Notes under the pieces: generated by a model
Told to the model about the DNA's origin: nothing
Database searches by the model: none
The model's input: the letters and a program-made list of their open reading frames with translations, nothing else
Position numbers and translations under genes: made by a program
Shown here: in pieces, positions 17,429 through 25,490 of the stretch
Layout: every line of letters starts with the position of its first letter
Numbering within the stretch: position 1 is the first letter of the stretch
Source of the DNA: Fimbriiglobus sp.
GTDB taxonomy: Bacteria > Planctomycetota > Planctomycetia > Gemmatales > Gemmataceae
Direction of reading: 5' to 3'
Assembly (NCBI GenBank): GCA_025351325.1
Contig: JANXWE010000243.1
Coordinates: 1-38,332 of the forward strand
Length of the DNA stretch: 38,332 nt

Positions 17429-18812
17429 GTTTGCGGAAGGTGTCGCAAATCACCATCGCCGTGTCAGGCCCACAACTGTTGACTTCGCCGTACTGGCTGC
17501 TTTTCAACTTGTAACAGTACGGTTTTTCGGCGTCCCACTGTCTCTTTGGGATGAAGTACCCGAGTTCGTCGTTGGCTAGCCCGAGGATCATTTTGAACTT
17601 CCCCTTGAGAGGGGAGTAGAGGGCCGGTTCGATGGGCGCATCGGGGAAGTCGGCCCCGGCATCGGGTGGATCTTGCACCTTGCCGAGGACGAGTTCCGGG
17701 TAGATTTCACCCGGCACCGCTGCGATGTCCAGTTCGCCGAGTTTGAGGTACGACACTTCGGTTTTCACCCCAACCGGTTTGGTCACGTCGACGGTTTCTT
17801 TCCAATCTTTCGGGGTGGTACTGTCCGTCCAAACGTACATCGGGCGGTTGAGCACCCCCGCTGTCTTGGCGAGTTTGTAAAGTCCGTTTTCGACCGGGAC
17901 GAGGATAGTTTGCACTCGCAAATCGAACGGGACGAGCGTGGCGTCTACGGACGCTGTTAACGCCTTTTCAGCGACTTGTCCGAGAGCGTGTCCAAATGCT
18001 TCGGCCTTCTCGAACGTGCCATCGTTGAGGTTTTCGCCCTTGGTATTTTTCAACGGGACTTTCAGGCTGGTCATCAATCCGCCGACGGTTCCAGTGAAGT
18101 AGGCGACGGGGCAATCATGCTTCTTTTTCAGGTGACTCGCAGCGTAACCAACAAAATCTGCGGTGATCTCGCGGTTCTTATCGTCGAGCGTTTCCGGATG
18201 GCAATTCCACTGGATCAACACGCCCAGTGGCTTGGCGGATTTTGCGCTGTTCAATGCGTCGAACCGGATCGCCACGAGTTCGTCGTGCTTGACCACCGGC
18301 AAGCGATTGTCGGTGATCAGTTCCGGGGCGTGGGCCGAACCGATTTTCGCCGTCGCGGGTACCATCGCTTTGGTCGCCGTACCGACGAGCTTGATGACCG
18401 TCTGCTCGATCCGCTTGACGTACTCTGCATCGACGCCGCTTTGAAATGGGCTGGCCCCCCAGAGTCCGACGGTGTCAGGCCCTTCATGGTTGTGGGTGCT
18501 CGACACGATCAGATGGTCGACCCCCTTCAATTCTTTGCGGATATTCTCGACCTGGGGCAGGAAGAACCCGACGAGATCGACCGCGACGAGCGCCAGCGTT
18601 TTGGTGCCGTCGGTCAGCACAACAGCGCGGGCCATGATGGGGTCGTGAATCTTCGTGGCAGTTCGGTTCGTGCCGAATCCCGCCATGTAAACAGGCTTTT
18701 TTCCGAGCGTCGGTGAGATATCCGCTTCCGCGAAGCCGACCGCAAGTTGTGGCTCAGCGGCTTGGAGGGAAGAACTGCTGAGCAAAAGTAGCATGCAGAC
18801 GAGACGTTTCAT
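17406..18812 (-). CDS. Neutral/alkaline ceramidase N-terminal-domain-like exported protein
   Basis: A 468-residue protein with a signal peptide (MKRLVCMLLLLSSSSLQAAE) and the ceramidase-type N-terminal domain: VGFAEADISPTLG, then VVLTDGTKTLALVAVDLVG, then the zinc-site motif VSSTHNHEGPD (H107, H109) and IQWNCHPE. The G-D-x-S-P block that holds the nucleophilic serine in true neutral ceramidases is not seen; the equivalent place reads FTGTVGGLMTS. It probably binds zinc but may have another amide- or ester-cleaving role. Planctomycetes carry many such genes. The ATG lies three bases after the stop of the TIM-barrel gene, so translation is likely coupled. It overlaps truD at the 3' ends. Confidence 0.85.
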   Translation of the reverse strand: MKRLVCMLLLLSSSSLQAAEPQLAVGFAEADISPTLGKKPVYMAGFGTNRTATKIHDPIMARAVVLTDGTKTLALVAVDLVGFFLPQVENIRKELKGVDHLIVSSTHNHEGPDTVGLWGASPFQSGVDAEYVKRIEQTVIKLVGTATKAMVPATAKIGSAHAPELITDNRLPVVKHDELVAIRFDALNSAKSAKPLGVLIQWNCHPETLDDKNREITADFVGYAASHLKKKHDCPVAYFTGTVGGLMTSLKVPLKNTKGENLNDGTFEKAEAFGHALGQVAEKALTASVDATLVPFDLRVQTILVPVENGLYKLAKTAGVLNRPMYVWTDSTTPKDWKETVDVTKPVGVKTEVSYLKLGELDIAAVPGEIYPELVLGKVQDPPDAGADFPDAPIEPALYSPLKGKFKMILGLANDELGYFIPKRQWDAEKPYCYKLKSSQYGEVNSCGPDTAMVICDTFRKLTEAPKK

Positions 18813-18815
18813 GGG

Positions 18816-19643
18816 CTATCTTTGTTGGGGTTCCGCTTCGCATTCTCGCAAGTAGCGGATGCTTTCGCTGGCAATCGTTTCGGGATCGGGGGAATAGTCG
18901 AAGACTTCGACCGAGACCCAACCGTGGTAATTCGTATCGTGCAGTGCTTTCAGGATCGGTTTGAAGTCGATGGTGCCAAAGCCTGGGCCGCGTAAATTTT
19001 CGTCGTTGGCGTGGAAGTGATACGTGTGGCTGGCGTTGGCCGCGATCACCGTAGGTCGCGGCTCAGTTTCGGCCGCCATGGCCTTCACATCCAAATGCAA
19101 TTTTACATTCGGGTGTGCCAGTCGGTCGATGATTCGCACGGCATCGGCGGCCGTGATCAAGAAGTCCGTTTCTTTCCGTGTCAGTGGTTCGAGGCAGAGC
19201 TTCACACCGGTCTGTTCGAGGACGGGTAGCAGATCTGCCAAGCATTGCACCGCGAAATCTTCCGCCTGCTGATAGCTGAAACCGTTGGGAATCTTGCGTT
19301 GGGCTGGGGAGCCGAGCACGAGAATGTCGCCGCCGAAGTCGGCAGCGGCGCGGGCGAGTTCACTGAGGTAGTTCGTTGTATGCTTCCGCACGGCTTCATC
19401 CGGGCTAGTGAGTTGGAAGCCGGTGGTCTTGGCGAGCAACCAGTGCAACCCGAGGATTTGCACACCGGCCACCTCGGCTTGCGTTCGCAATTCGCGTCGG
19501 CGTGTTGCCGACACATCGGTGATCAATGGGGCCAGCGTGAACGGCGCGATTTCGAGTCCGGAGTAGCCGAGTTCGGCGACGAACGCGCAGGTGCGGGCGT
19601 GTTCCCAGCCCTCGAAGGTTTCGTTGCAGATGGCATAGCGCAT
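18816..19643 (-). CDS. Sugar phosphate isomerase/epimerase-like TIM-barrel protein
   Basis: Xylose-isomerase-like/AP-endonuclease-2-type TIM barrel of 275 residues, beginning MRYAICNETFEGW. The metal-ligand set is present: E in LCLEPLTRKE, D in KLHLDVKA, H in YHFHAND and E in SVEVFDYS. Such proteins isomerise or epimerise ketoses and related sugars; the substrate is unknown. The ATG at 19643 lies eight bases after the HtrA-like stop; an in-frame TTG at 19655 overlaps that stop and is an alternative start. It is sandwiched between the protease-like and the ceramidase-like gene in one probable operon led by hemE. Confidence 0.9.
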   Translation of the reverse strand: MRYAICNETFEGWEHARTCAFVAELGYSGLEIAPFTLAPLITDVSATRRRELRTQAEVAGVQILGLHWLLAKTTGFQLTSPDEAVRKHTTNYLSELARAAADFGGDILVLGSPAQRKIPNGFSYQQAEDFAVQCLADLLPVLEQTGVKLCLEPLTRKETDFLITAADAVRIIDRLAHPNVKLHLDVKAMAAETEPRPTVIAANASHTYHFHANDENLRGPGFGTIDFKPILKALHDTNYHGWVSVEVFDYSPDPETIASESIRYLRECEAEPQQR

Positions 19644-19651
19644 GGGGTGCT

Positions 19652-21196
19652 TCAAGGCAGTTGGATCGTCGTGGTCTTGCCGGCCTCGACCGGATCGGCG
19701 AGCGTGAGTTTCACCTGGTTTTTGCCCAGGGCCAGTCGGTAAAATTCAGCGGGCGATCTCACCGGGGTGTCGTTCACATGGGTGATGATCCAACCCGCAG
19801 TCGCTTCCCCCGCCTCCTTAAATTTCTTCTCGGCGATGCTTCCCGTTCCGAGATCTTTGATCGACACTCCGACCGGTGAAACGGTTCTCGGAGCATTTTG
19901 CATGTTGAACAGTCCAATGAGCTGGAGGCTGGAATAGTCGGCTCGTAAGCCGAACACATTCGGCCCGGGATTCGACGCCATCGAAGCGAGTGGGTTGGCC
20001 ATCTTCGCCAAGGTCACCACCGCTTTCATCGGCTTGCCGTTCTGCCGAAACTCAATGGTCACATCGGTTCCGGCCAGCGCCGCCCCGACGTAGAGGAGCA
20101 GATCGTCGGTATCCTTCAAAACGTTGCCGTCGATGGACTTCAGCACGTCGCCGACGCGGATTCCACTGTCGGAGGCCGGGCAACCCGGGGTGATGCTGTA
20201 AACTTCGACACCGCCGCCAAATACCGACCGCGGGGCAACGCCGAGAAATCCGTAATCGACTTCGAGTCCGTTCTTGAGGACGTTGACAATCCGGCGGTAG
20301 TTGGCGTCGAAGGGGATCGCGTAACCCCCGCTCGCTTCCGAGCCTTGCACGGCGGCGACTGCCGAGCCCAGTCCGATGGCGTCCCCATCGAGATTGAGCA
20401 GTATCGATCCGCTCGAACCGAGTGTCAATCGGGCATCGGTCTGGAGCAAACTACCGTAGGTGTGCAGGGGCTTAGTTCGGAGTTCCTCGCGCTGCGGTGC
20501 GACGCCGGAACGCCTGCGGACGTTGCTGAGAATTCCCCACGATGCACTCGGCATCCCATCGAGGAACCCGGTTGCCAAGGGGTGCCCCAGCGCGATCACC
20601 CAGGAGCCGCGCTTGAGGTTCGCTTTTTTGCCGTCGGGTGAATCGACCAACTGAACCGCTGCGATTTTCGCTTCGATCATGCCAGACGGTGTTTGAAGCA
20701 ATCGCAGCACCGCGAGATCGCTGCGGGTGTCGGACGCGTGGATGTCGGCGTAGCATCCTTCGCCGTTGGAGCAGCGGACAAAAATCTTCGTGGCCCCGTC
20801 GATGAGGTGCTGCGTAGTGAGGATAAGTCCTTTCGACACGTCGACAATCAAGCCCGAACCGAAAGTGTTGTCCGCGACATTTTCCGGTTTACTCAAATCG
20901 AGTTTGTCCGTCGGCGGAGGCAAGGCTGGCCCGAATCGCTGAAACGGTGGCTCTTTAATCTCATAACTTCCGAGCTTGCCCGGCGCTTTCGGATCGAGCT
21001 TAGCACCGGGGTACCGCTGATGGCTGACCACGATGGCCACCACAGACGGCGAAGCGTCCTCGATCACCTTTTGCATTTGCTCTTCGACTGTTTTCGCCGA
21101 GCCGCGTGTTGGCTCCGCCCCTTGGATCGGGTTCGCCACGACGATGACTAGCAAACAGAACAGGACGCGCACGGTGGTGTTCCACTTCGGGGCCAA
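19652..21196 (-). CDS. HtrA/DegP-like serine protease with PDZ domains
   Basis: Exported trypsin-like protease, probably for envelope quality control. The 514-residue version from a TTG at 21196 begins MAPKWNTTVRVLFCLLVIV and has a signal peptide; a GTG at 21172 inside it would also give a good signal, so the start is uncertain and no strong Shine-Dalgarno is seen. The triad is H130 (ILTTQHLIDG), D160 (DTRSDLAVLRL) and S262. The usual NPGNSGGP reads TLGSSGSI, with the serine kept but neighbours changed. PDZ-like domains follow at about 310-400 (GDVLKSIDGNVLKDTDD) and 430-514 (WIITHVNDTPVRSPAEFYRL). It starts 16 bases after hemE. Confidence 0.88.
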   Translation of the reverse strand: MAPKWNTTVRVLFCLLVIVVANPIQGAEPTRGSAKTVEEQMQKVIEDASPSVVAIVVSHQRYPGAKLDPKAPGKLGSYEIKEPPFQRFGPALPPPTDKLDLSKPENVADNTFGSGLIVDVSKGLILTTQHLIDGATKIFVRCSNGEGCYADIHASDTRSDLAVLRLLQTPSGMIEAKIAAVQLVDSPDGKKANLKRGSWVIALGHPLATGFLDGMPSASWGILSNVRRRSGVAPQREELRTKPLHTYGSLLQTDARLTLGSSGSILLNLDGDAIGLGSAVAAVQGSEASGGYAIPFDANYRRIVNVLKNGLEVDYGFLGVAPRSVFGGGVEVYSITPGCPASDSGIRVGDVLKSIDGNVLKDTDDLLLYVGAALAGTDVTIEFRQNGKPMKAVVTLAKMANPLASMASNPGPNVFGLRADYSSLQLIGLFNMQNAPRTVSPVGVSIKDLGTGSIAEKKFKEAGEATAGWIITHVNDTPVRSPAEFYRLALGKNQVKLTLADPVEAGKTTTIQLP

Positions 21197-21212
21197 TCGG
21201 GTTATGAAGAAA

Positions 21213-22226
21213 TCATACCTCTTTCACGGCGCGAATGTACGCCTCGAAATTCTCCACGGGCGTTTCTTTCCCGACGCCGTGGTTGAGGTTCACAATGTGC
21301 CGTTGACCGCCGGTGGCCCGCAAGCAAGCCCGCGTCGCCTCGGTCACGTCTTTCGGTGTACCCAGCCGCATGACTTCTTCCGAGACATTTCCTTGAAACA
21401 CGAGATGTGGATACTGCGCTTGCGCCTCGGCGAGGTCGTGCTGCAACCCGAGGCTGATGACATCGGCGCCCGACTGCGCCATCGAATCCAAGTACGGGCA
21501 CTCCTTCACGAACAAGATGCGTGGCACGCCGGTCACGGCCTGCAAAATGTGCGAGTGATGCGGCTGGGCCCAGCGGGCGTACTCGGGGGGCGTCAGCAAC
21601 CCGGCCCACGAATCGAATAGCTGATAGACGTCGGCCCCTTCGTTCACCAGGGTGCGCAGGAACCCGACGGTTGCATTCGAGAGACGTTCGAGCAACCCGT
21701 CCCACACCACCGGTTGATCGGCGGCGAACCGGCGCGTCGCGTCCATATTTTTACCCGTGCCAATGCAGTACGTGGCCACCGTAAACGGCGAACCGGCAAA
21801 GACGATGACGGGCAAATCGCCCGCGAGCAGTTCCTTGACGCGCTTCAGCAGTTTGCGGATGTGATCGTAGCTCTCCGGCGTCGGCTCCGGGTTTAACCGC
21901 GTCAGTTCCGCCATGCTATGGATCGGTCGATCCGGCTGTGGCCCGAGGCCGGGCTTGAGTTCGAACGGCAAACCCATCGCCAGTGGCAACGTGGTGATGT
22001 CGTAAAAGAGGATAATCGCATCGACTCCGAAGCGGCGCGGGCAGAGCGACGCCTGGGCCGACTTCTCGACATCAGCAGAAAAGGCGAAAAACTCGGCCCC
22101 ATCGCGGACGCGGCGAAATTCGGGATCCCAGCGACCGGCTTGCCGCATGGCCCAGACCGGAGCGCGTTCGACGCGTTCCCCACGGGCCGCACGGACTAAT
22201 AAATGATCGGAACGGTCTGCGGGCAT
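21213..22226 (-). CDS. hemE: Uroporphyrinogen decarboxylase
   Basis: Converts uroporphyrinogen III to coproporphyrinogen III in haem synthesis. The 337-residue protein has the opening RAPVWAMRQAGRWDPEF (usual form MRQAGRYLPEY), the DAIILFYDITT aspartate segment, the substrate-site FAGSPFTVATYCIG tyrosine, and NLNHGVGKETPVENF. All key residues I can place are present. Length fits the family with the start at 22226. An in-frame ATG at 22292 would add 22 residues and has only a close AGAGG. The open frame continues far upstream but only as antisense of the LURP-one gene. It heads a minus-strand cluster with the protease-like gene, though no other haem gene is in the window. Confidence 0.94.
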   Translation of the reverse strand: MPADRSDHLLVRAARGERVERAPVWAMRQAGRWDPEFRRVRDGAEFFAFSADVEKSAQASLCPRRFGVDAIILFYDITTLPLAMGLPFELKPGLGPQPDRPIHSMAELTRLNPEPTPESYDHIRKLLKRVKELLAGDLPVIVFAGSPFTVATYCIGTGKNMDATRRFAADQPVVWDGLLERLSNATVGFLRTLVNEGADVYQLFDSWAGLLTPPEYARWAQPHHSHILQAVTGVPRILFVKECPYLDSMAQSGADVISLGLQHDLAEAQAQYPHLVFQGNVSEEVMRLGTPKDVTEATRACLRATGGQRHIVNLNHGVGKETPVENFEAYIRAVKEV

Positions 22227-22352
22227 GATCGTCTCGTCCGGTGACGGCGGGCCATCGTGTAAAGGTGATATTCTAGGATTCTTCCGTGTCATTGCCTCTG
22301 GGAACGAGTAAACTTCCGACACGCCCGCTTCGAAATCTTCCGAGGATCGTCC

Positions 22353-22973
22353 ATGCTGAGCGCCGACAAATTCGCCGTAAAAGAACAGGTCAAGTTCCTC
22401 AAGAACCACAAGACCTACGACATCTTCGATCCGGAAACGAAAAAACAAATCGGCACCGCCGAAGAGAACATCAGCGGCCTCGTCAAAGCACTGCGCTGGG
22501 TGATCGACGCGAAATTCATGTCGACCAAGATCGAAGTCCGCGAATTCGACGACCAAGCACTCGTCTTCACGATCCGCCGCGGGGCCTACTTCTTCAGATC
22601 CCGCGTCGAAGTGATCGACAGCAACGGCGACTTGGTCGGCTACTTCAAAAGCAAGCTCTTCTCGTTCAGCGGCGGCTTCCACGTCTACGACAAAGACGAC
22701 AAGCATTTCGCCGATGTGAAAGGCAACTTCACCGGGTTCAAGTACCGCGTGCTGACGCCCGATCACAAAGTCGAACTCGGCAAAGTGAGCAAAGAGTGGG
22801 GCGGGATGATGAAAGAGCTGTTCACCTCCGCCGATTCGTACATGGTCGACGTGGCCGACGATTTGAAAGAACAGCCGATCGCAAAAATGTTGGTTCTGGC
22901 AGCCTGCTTGGCGACAGATATGATCTTCAAGAGCGAACAAAAAGGTGGGGGCGGCATCACCCTCGGAGACTGA
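22353..22973 (+). CDS. LURP-one-related/scramblase-like protein
   Basis: A 206-residue protein with the 12-strand barrel pattern of the LURP-one/phospholipid-scramblase-like superfamily: YDIFDPETKKQIGTAEE, LVFTIRRGAYFFRSRVEVID, then GYFKSKLFSFSGGFHVYD and KGNFTGFKYRV. A C-terminal hydrophobic stretch (IAKMLVLAACLATDMIF) matches the buried or membrane helix of this fold. Bacterial members have no established function; lipid binding is inferred from the superfamily only. The ATG at 22353 is preceded by GAGGATCGTCC. It is two bases upstream of the M24 peptidase gene and divergent from hemE. Confidence 0.88.
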   Translation: MLSADKFAVKEQVKFLKNHKTYDIFDPETKKQIGTAEENISGLVKALRWVIDAKFMSTKIEVREFDDQALVFTIRRGAYFFRSRVEVIDSNGDLVGYFKSKLFSFSGGFHVYDKDDKHFADVKGNFTGFKYRVLTPDHKVELGKVSKEWGGMMKELFTSADSYMVDVADDLKEQPIAKMLVLAACLATDMIFKSEQKGGGGITLGD

Positions 22974-22975
22974 CC

Positions 22976-24004
22976 ATGTTGACGGACGAAGGATGTCGCG
23001 GACGTGTCGCCCGCTTACTGGAGCGGATGAAACCAACTGCAATCATTTTACTGACCGACCCCATCCATTTGCGTTACTTCGCCAATGCCTATTGGGATCC
23101 GTTCAGTCTGGGGGCCGACTTCGGCGGCGCGCTGCTGATTCAGCCCGATGGTCGCACAACGTTGCAGTACGATTCCCGTTCCCCGAAGTCGGTGTACGCG
23201 GCCTTCGCCGACGAGAAGCAAATTTCGAAGTGGTACGACGGCTTAACGCCGGGGCAGGGGAGCCGAAGGGTTCAAATGACCCCGACTGTTGGTATCGACA
23301 CGATCATCGTGGAGATGCGGCGGACAAAAGATGCGGACGAACTCGCTTTACTCCGGCATTGCATGCGGGTCACGGAAATTGGCCAAGCCTGGGCGCGGGC
23401 CAACGTGCAACCGGGAATGACCGAACTCGACGTTTACGCAGGTATCCTCGCGGCATGCACCAAAGCGGCTGGTCACCCGATGATCGTCTACGGGGATTTC
23501 GCGGTGTCGCCCGGCTCCGCCAAACGTGGTGGCATGGCTACAAATCACGTGATACAACCCGGCGAAACCCTGATCCTCGATTTTTCGGTGGTCATCCAAG
23601 GGTACCGCAGCGACTTCACCAACACGCTCGTGGTCGGGGCGGAACCAACTCCCGAACAACAGCAACTGTTCGATTGGTGCGTGCAATCGATGACGGCCGG
23701 CGAAGCCGAATTGAAGGCCGGGGCTGCCTGCCAAACTGTTTACGATGCCGTGCGCGGTGTGTTTGAAAAGGCCGATGTCGCCGACAAGTTCCCCCATCAT
23801 GCGGGCCATGGCTTGGGCCTCTCGCATCCGGAAGCCCCGTTCTTCGTCCGGCATTCCACCGAAACCTTGGTTGCTGGGGATGTGGTGACTCTCGAACCGG
23901 GACTCTATGTCGACGGGGTGGGCGGTATCCGCATCGAACACAATTACGCGATCACGGCGACGGGGTACGAACGACTGAGCCAACACACAATCGCGTTGCG
24001 GTAA
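22976..24004 (+). CDS. M24-family aminopeptidase (Xaa-Pro peptidase-like)
   Basis: Dimetal peptidase of the pita-bread fold, 342 residues. It has a short creatinase-type N-terminal domain (about 1-105) and a catalytic domain with all five ligands: D202 and D213 (LDFSVVIQGYRSDFTNT), H278 (HAGHGLGLSHPEAP), E307 (VTLEPGLYV) and E321 (IRIEHNYAI). It probably removes N-terminal residues before proline, but M24 members also include creatinase-like enzymes, so the substrate is open. The ATG lies two bases after the LURP-one stop and follows GGAG. Its stop is six bases from the convergent AtuA-like gene. Confidence 0.93.
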   Translation: MLTDEGCRGRVARLLERMKPTAIILLTDPIHLRYFANAYWDPFSLGADFGGALLIQPDGRTTLQYDSRSPKSVYAAFADEKQISKWYDGLTPGQGSRRVQMTPTVGIDTIIVEMRRTKDADELALLRHCMRVTEIGQAWARANVQPGMTELDVYAGILAACTKAAGHPMIVYGDFAVSPGSAKRGGMATNHVIQPGETLILDFSVVIQGYRSDFTNTLVVGAEPTPEQQQLFDWCVQSMTAGEAELKAGAACQTVYDAVRGVFEKADVADKFPHHAGHGLGLSHPEAPFFVRHSTETLVAGDVVTLEPGLYVDGVGGIRIEHNYAITATGYERLSQHTIALR

Positions 24005-24010
24005 GTCAGT

Positions 24011-25348
24011 TCAACACAACAGCTCCACCACGGGGTGCACCGCACTTTTCGCGATCAACGCCGGCCAGTAGGCGAACACCTCGCGCACCACCGGCCGGCC
24101 GGTGGTGTAGCCCGTCGTGCCGGCGAACCCGGAGGTGACCAGCGGGGCGAACTCTTTGGTGAAGCGCTCCACCTTTTTTTTGTCGGGGTCTCGCACGCTC
24201 ACCCGGAGCACCGCTTCGGGTGGATCGAATCTGCCGAGCACTCCCGGTACGCAGTCCCCGCTGCCGAGGGCTTCGATGTTGGAATGCTCGAAAGTACAAC
24301 CTGTTAATCGGAGTCGTTCGAGCAAGATTTCGCCGCTCCGTCGTGCTTTGCTCGCCGCCTTCGGCCCGGGGATCACGAGCATCCCCGAGGCCGCAAACCC
24401 ATCTCGGTAGGCCACGGAAACTTTGTAGGTATCCGTGGCCGGCCTTCCCTTCGAACCATGACATTCGACGACGTTTTCTGCGGTCTGCGCGAACGTGGGC
24501 GTCGTAAAATCGGCGACGACATCGGGGGTGAAGTAGCGTGCCGGGTCGGCCACTTCGTACAAGAGTTGCTCGGCTACCGTTTCCAAATTCACACGGCCGC
24601 CACTTCCCGGCGGTTTGGTCAAAGTGAAACTCCCGTCGTCGGCAATCTCGGCGATGGGGTAGCCGACCGTTTCGAGGTGCGTCGAAGCGTCGGCGTTCAT
24701 CCAAAGTCCACCGGTCGCCTGGGCACCGCATTCGATGAGGTGCCCGGCCACGGTACCGGCGCAGAGTCGATTCCAGTCGTTTTGGGGCCAACCGAACTCG
24801 TGTAAACAAGGCCCGACCGTGAGACAAGCATCGGCGACGCGGCCGGTGATCACGATGTTTGTTCCGAGACCCAACGCCTCCGCGATCGGCGCGGAACCGA
24901 GGTACGCGTTCGCACTGACAACCCGCTGTCGCAAACTGGCCAACGGTGCCCCGCTGTCGAGGTGATTCAGCGGGTGCCCCCCAGCAAGCAATTCATCAAG
25001 GTTTGGCATCAAGTCGTCACCACACACGATGCCGATGCGGGCATTCGGAACGATCTTTCGAGCCGCGAGCGCACAAGCACGCGGATTCATCCCCCCGGCA
25101 TTCGTGATGATTTTTAAGTTGGGTTGCGACTCGAGCGTCGGGACGAGTCGCGTGAGCACATCCAAAAAGTCGGTGGCATAGCCGGCGTCGGGATTGCGTT
25201 GACGAAGCAGGGCTAAAATCGACATCGTCAATTCGGCCAAATATTCGAGCGTCAAATAGTCGAGCCTGCCTTGCTGAGCCAAGCGGATGGGGGCATCGAG
25301 ATTATCGCCCCAGAAGCCGCAGCCGTTGCCGATCCGGATTCGCTTCAT
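24011..25348 (-). CDS. AtuA-like (DUF1446) family protein
   Basis: A 445-residue protein of the acyclic terpene utilisation AtuA family. The start MKRIRIGNGCGFWGDN is the family opening, followed by YLTLEYLAELTMSIL, the KIITNAGGMNPRACA motif and GRVADACLTVGPCLHEF. AtuA is linked to citronellol/leucine-type acyclic isoprenoid breakdown, but the family is broader and the reaction here is unknown. No other gene of that pathway (AtuC/F-type carboxylase, acyl-CoA enzymes) is in the window. The ATG at 25348 is favoured by family length over the next in-frame start upstream. It is divergent from the aminotransferase-like gene. Confidence 0.88.
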   Translation of the reverse strand: MKRIRIGNGCGFWGDNLDAPIRLAQQGRLDYLTLEYLAELTMSILALLRQRNPDAGYATDFLDVLTRLVPTLESQPNLKIITNAGGMNPRACALAARKIVPNARIGIVCGDDLMPNLDELLAGGHPLNHLDSGAPLASLRQRVVSANAYLGSAPIAEALGLGTNIVITGRVADACLTVGPCLHEFGWPQNDWNRLCAGTVAGHLIECGAQATGGLWMNADASTHLETVGYPIAEIADDGSFTLTKPPGSGGRVNLETVAEQLLYEVADPARYFTPDVVADFTTPTFAQTAENVVECHGSKGRPATDTYKVSVAYRDGFAASGMLVIPGPKAASKARRSGEILLERLRLTGCTFEHSNIEALGSGDCVPGVLGRFDPPEAVLRVSVRDPDKKKVERFTKEFAPLVTSGFAGTTGYTTGRPVVREVFAYWPALIAKSAVHPVVELLC

Positions 25349-25478
25349 GGCGGACGGTCTCACAGGGATGGGTCAGTGAGAATTCTATTCGTTCGTGCAT
25401 TCGCGAAGTCGCACTTTACAAGCTGTGCCAAAATCGGACACAATATGGAAAACTTCATCGCGTTCGGTATCGCTGGCA

Positions 25479-25485
25479 AGGAGGC
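25479..25485 (+). promoter_or_regulatory. Perfect Shine-Dalgarno site that fixes a TTG start
   Basis: AAGGAGG at 25479-25485 lies six bases before the TTG at 25491. The downstream gene has no ATG at this spacing. This is the strongest ribosome site in the window and justifies the unusual start codon. Confidence 0.75.
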
Positions 25486-25490
25486 CCGGC

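Noticed and set aside
22286-22975. Upstream extension of the M24 peptidase frame
   Set aside because: This part is out of frame with the LURP-one-like gene and very Arg-rich; the peptidase has its own ATG and ribosome site at 22976.
22227-23042. N-terminal extension of the hemE frame
   Set aside because: The extension is the antisense of the LURP-one-like gene; HemE of normal length starts at 22226 (or at most 22292).
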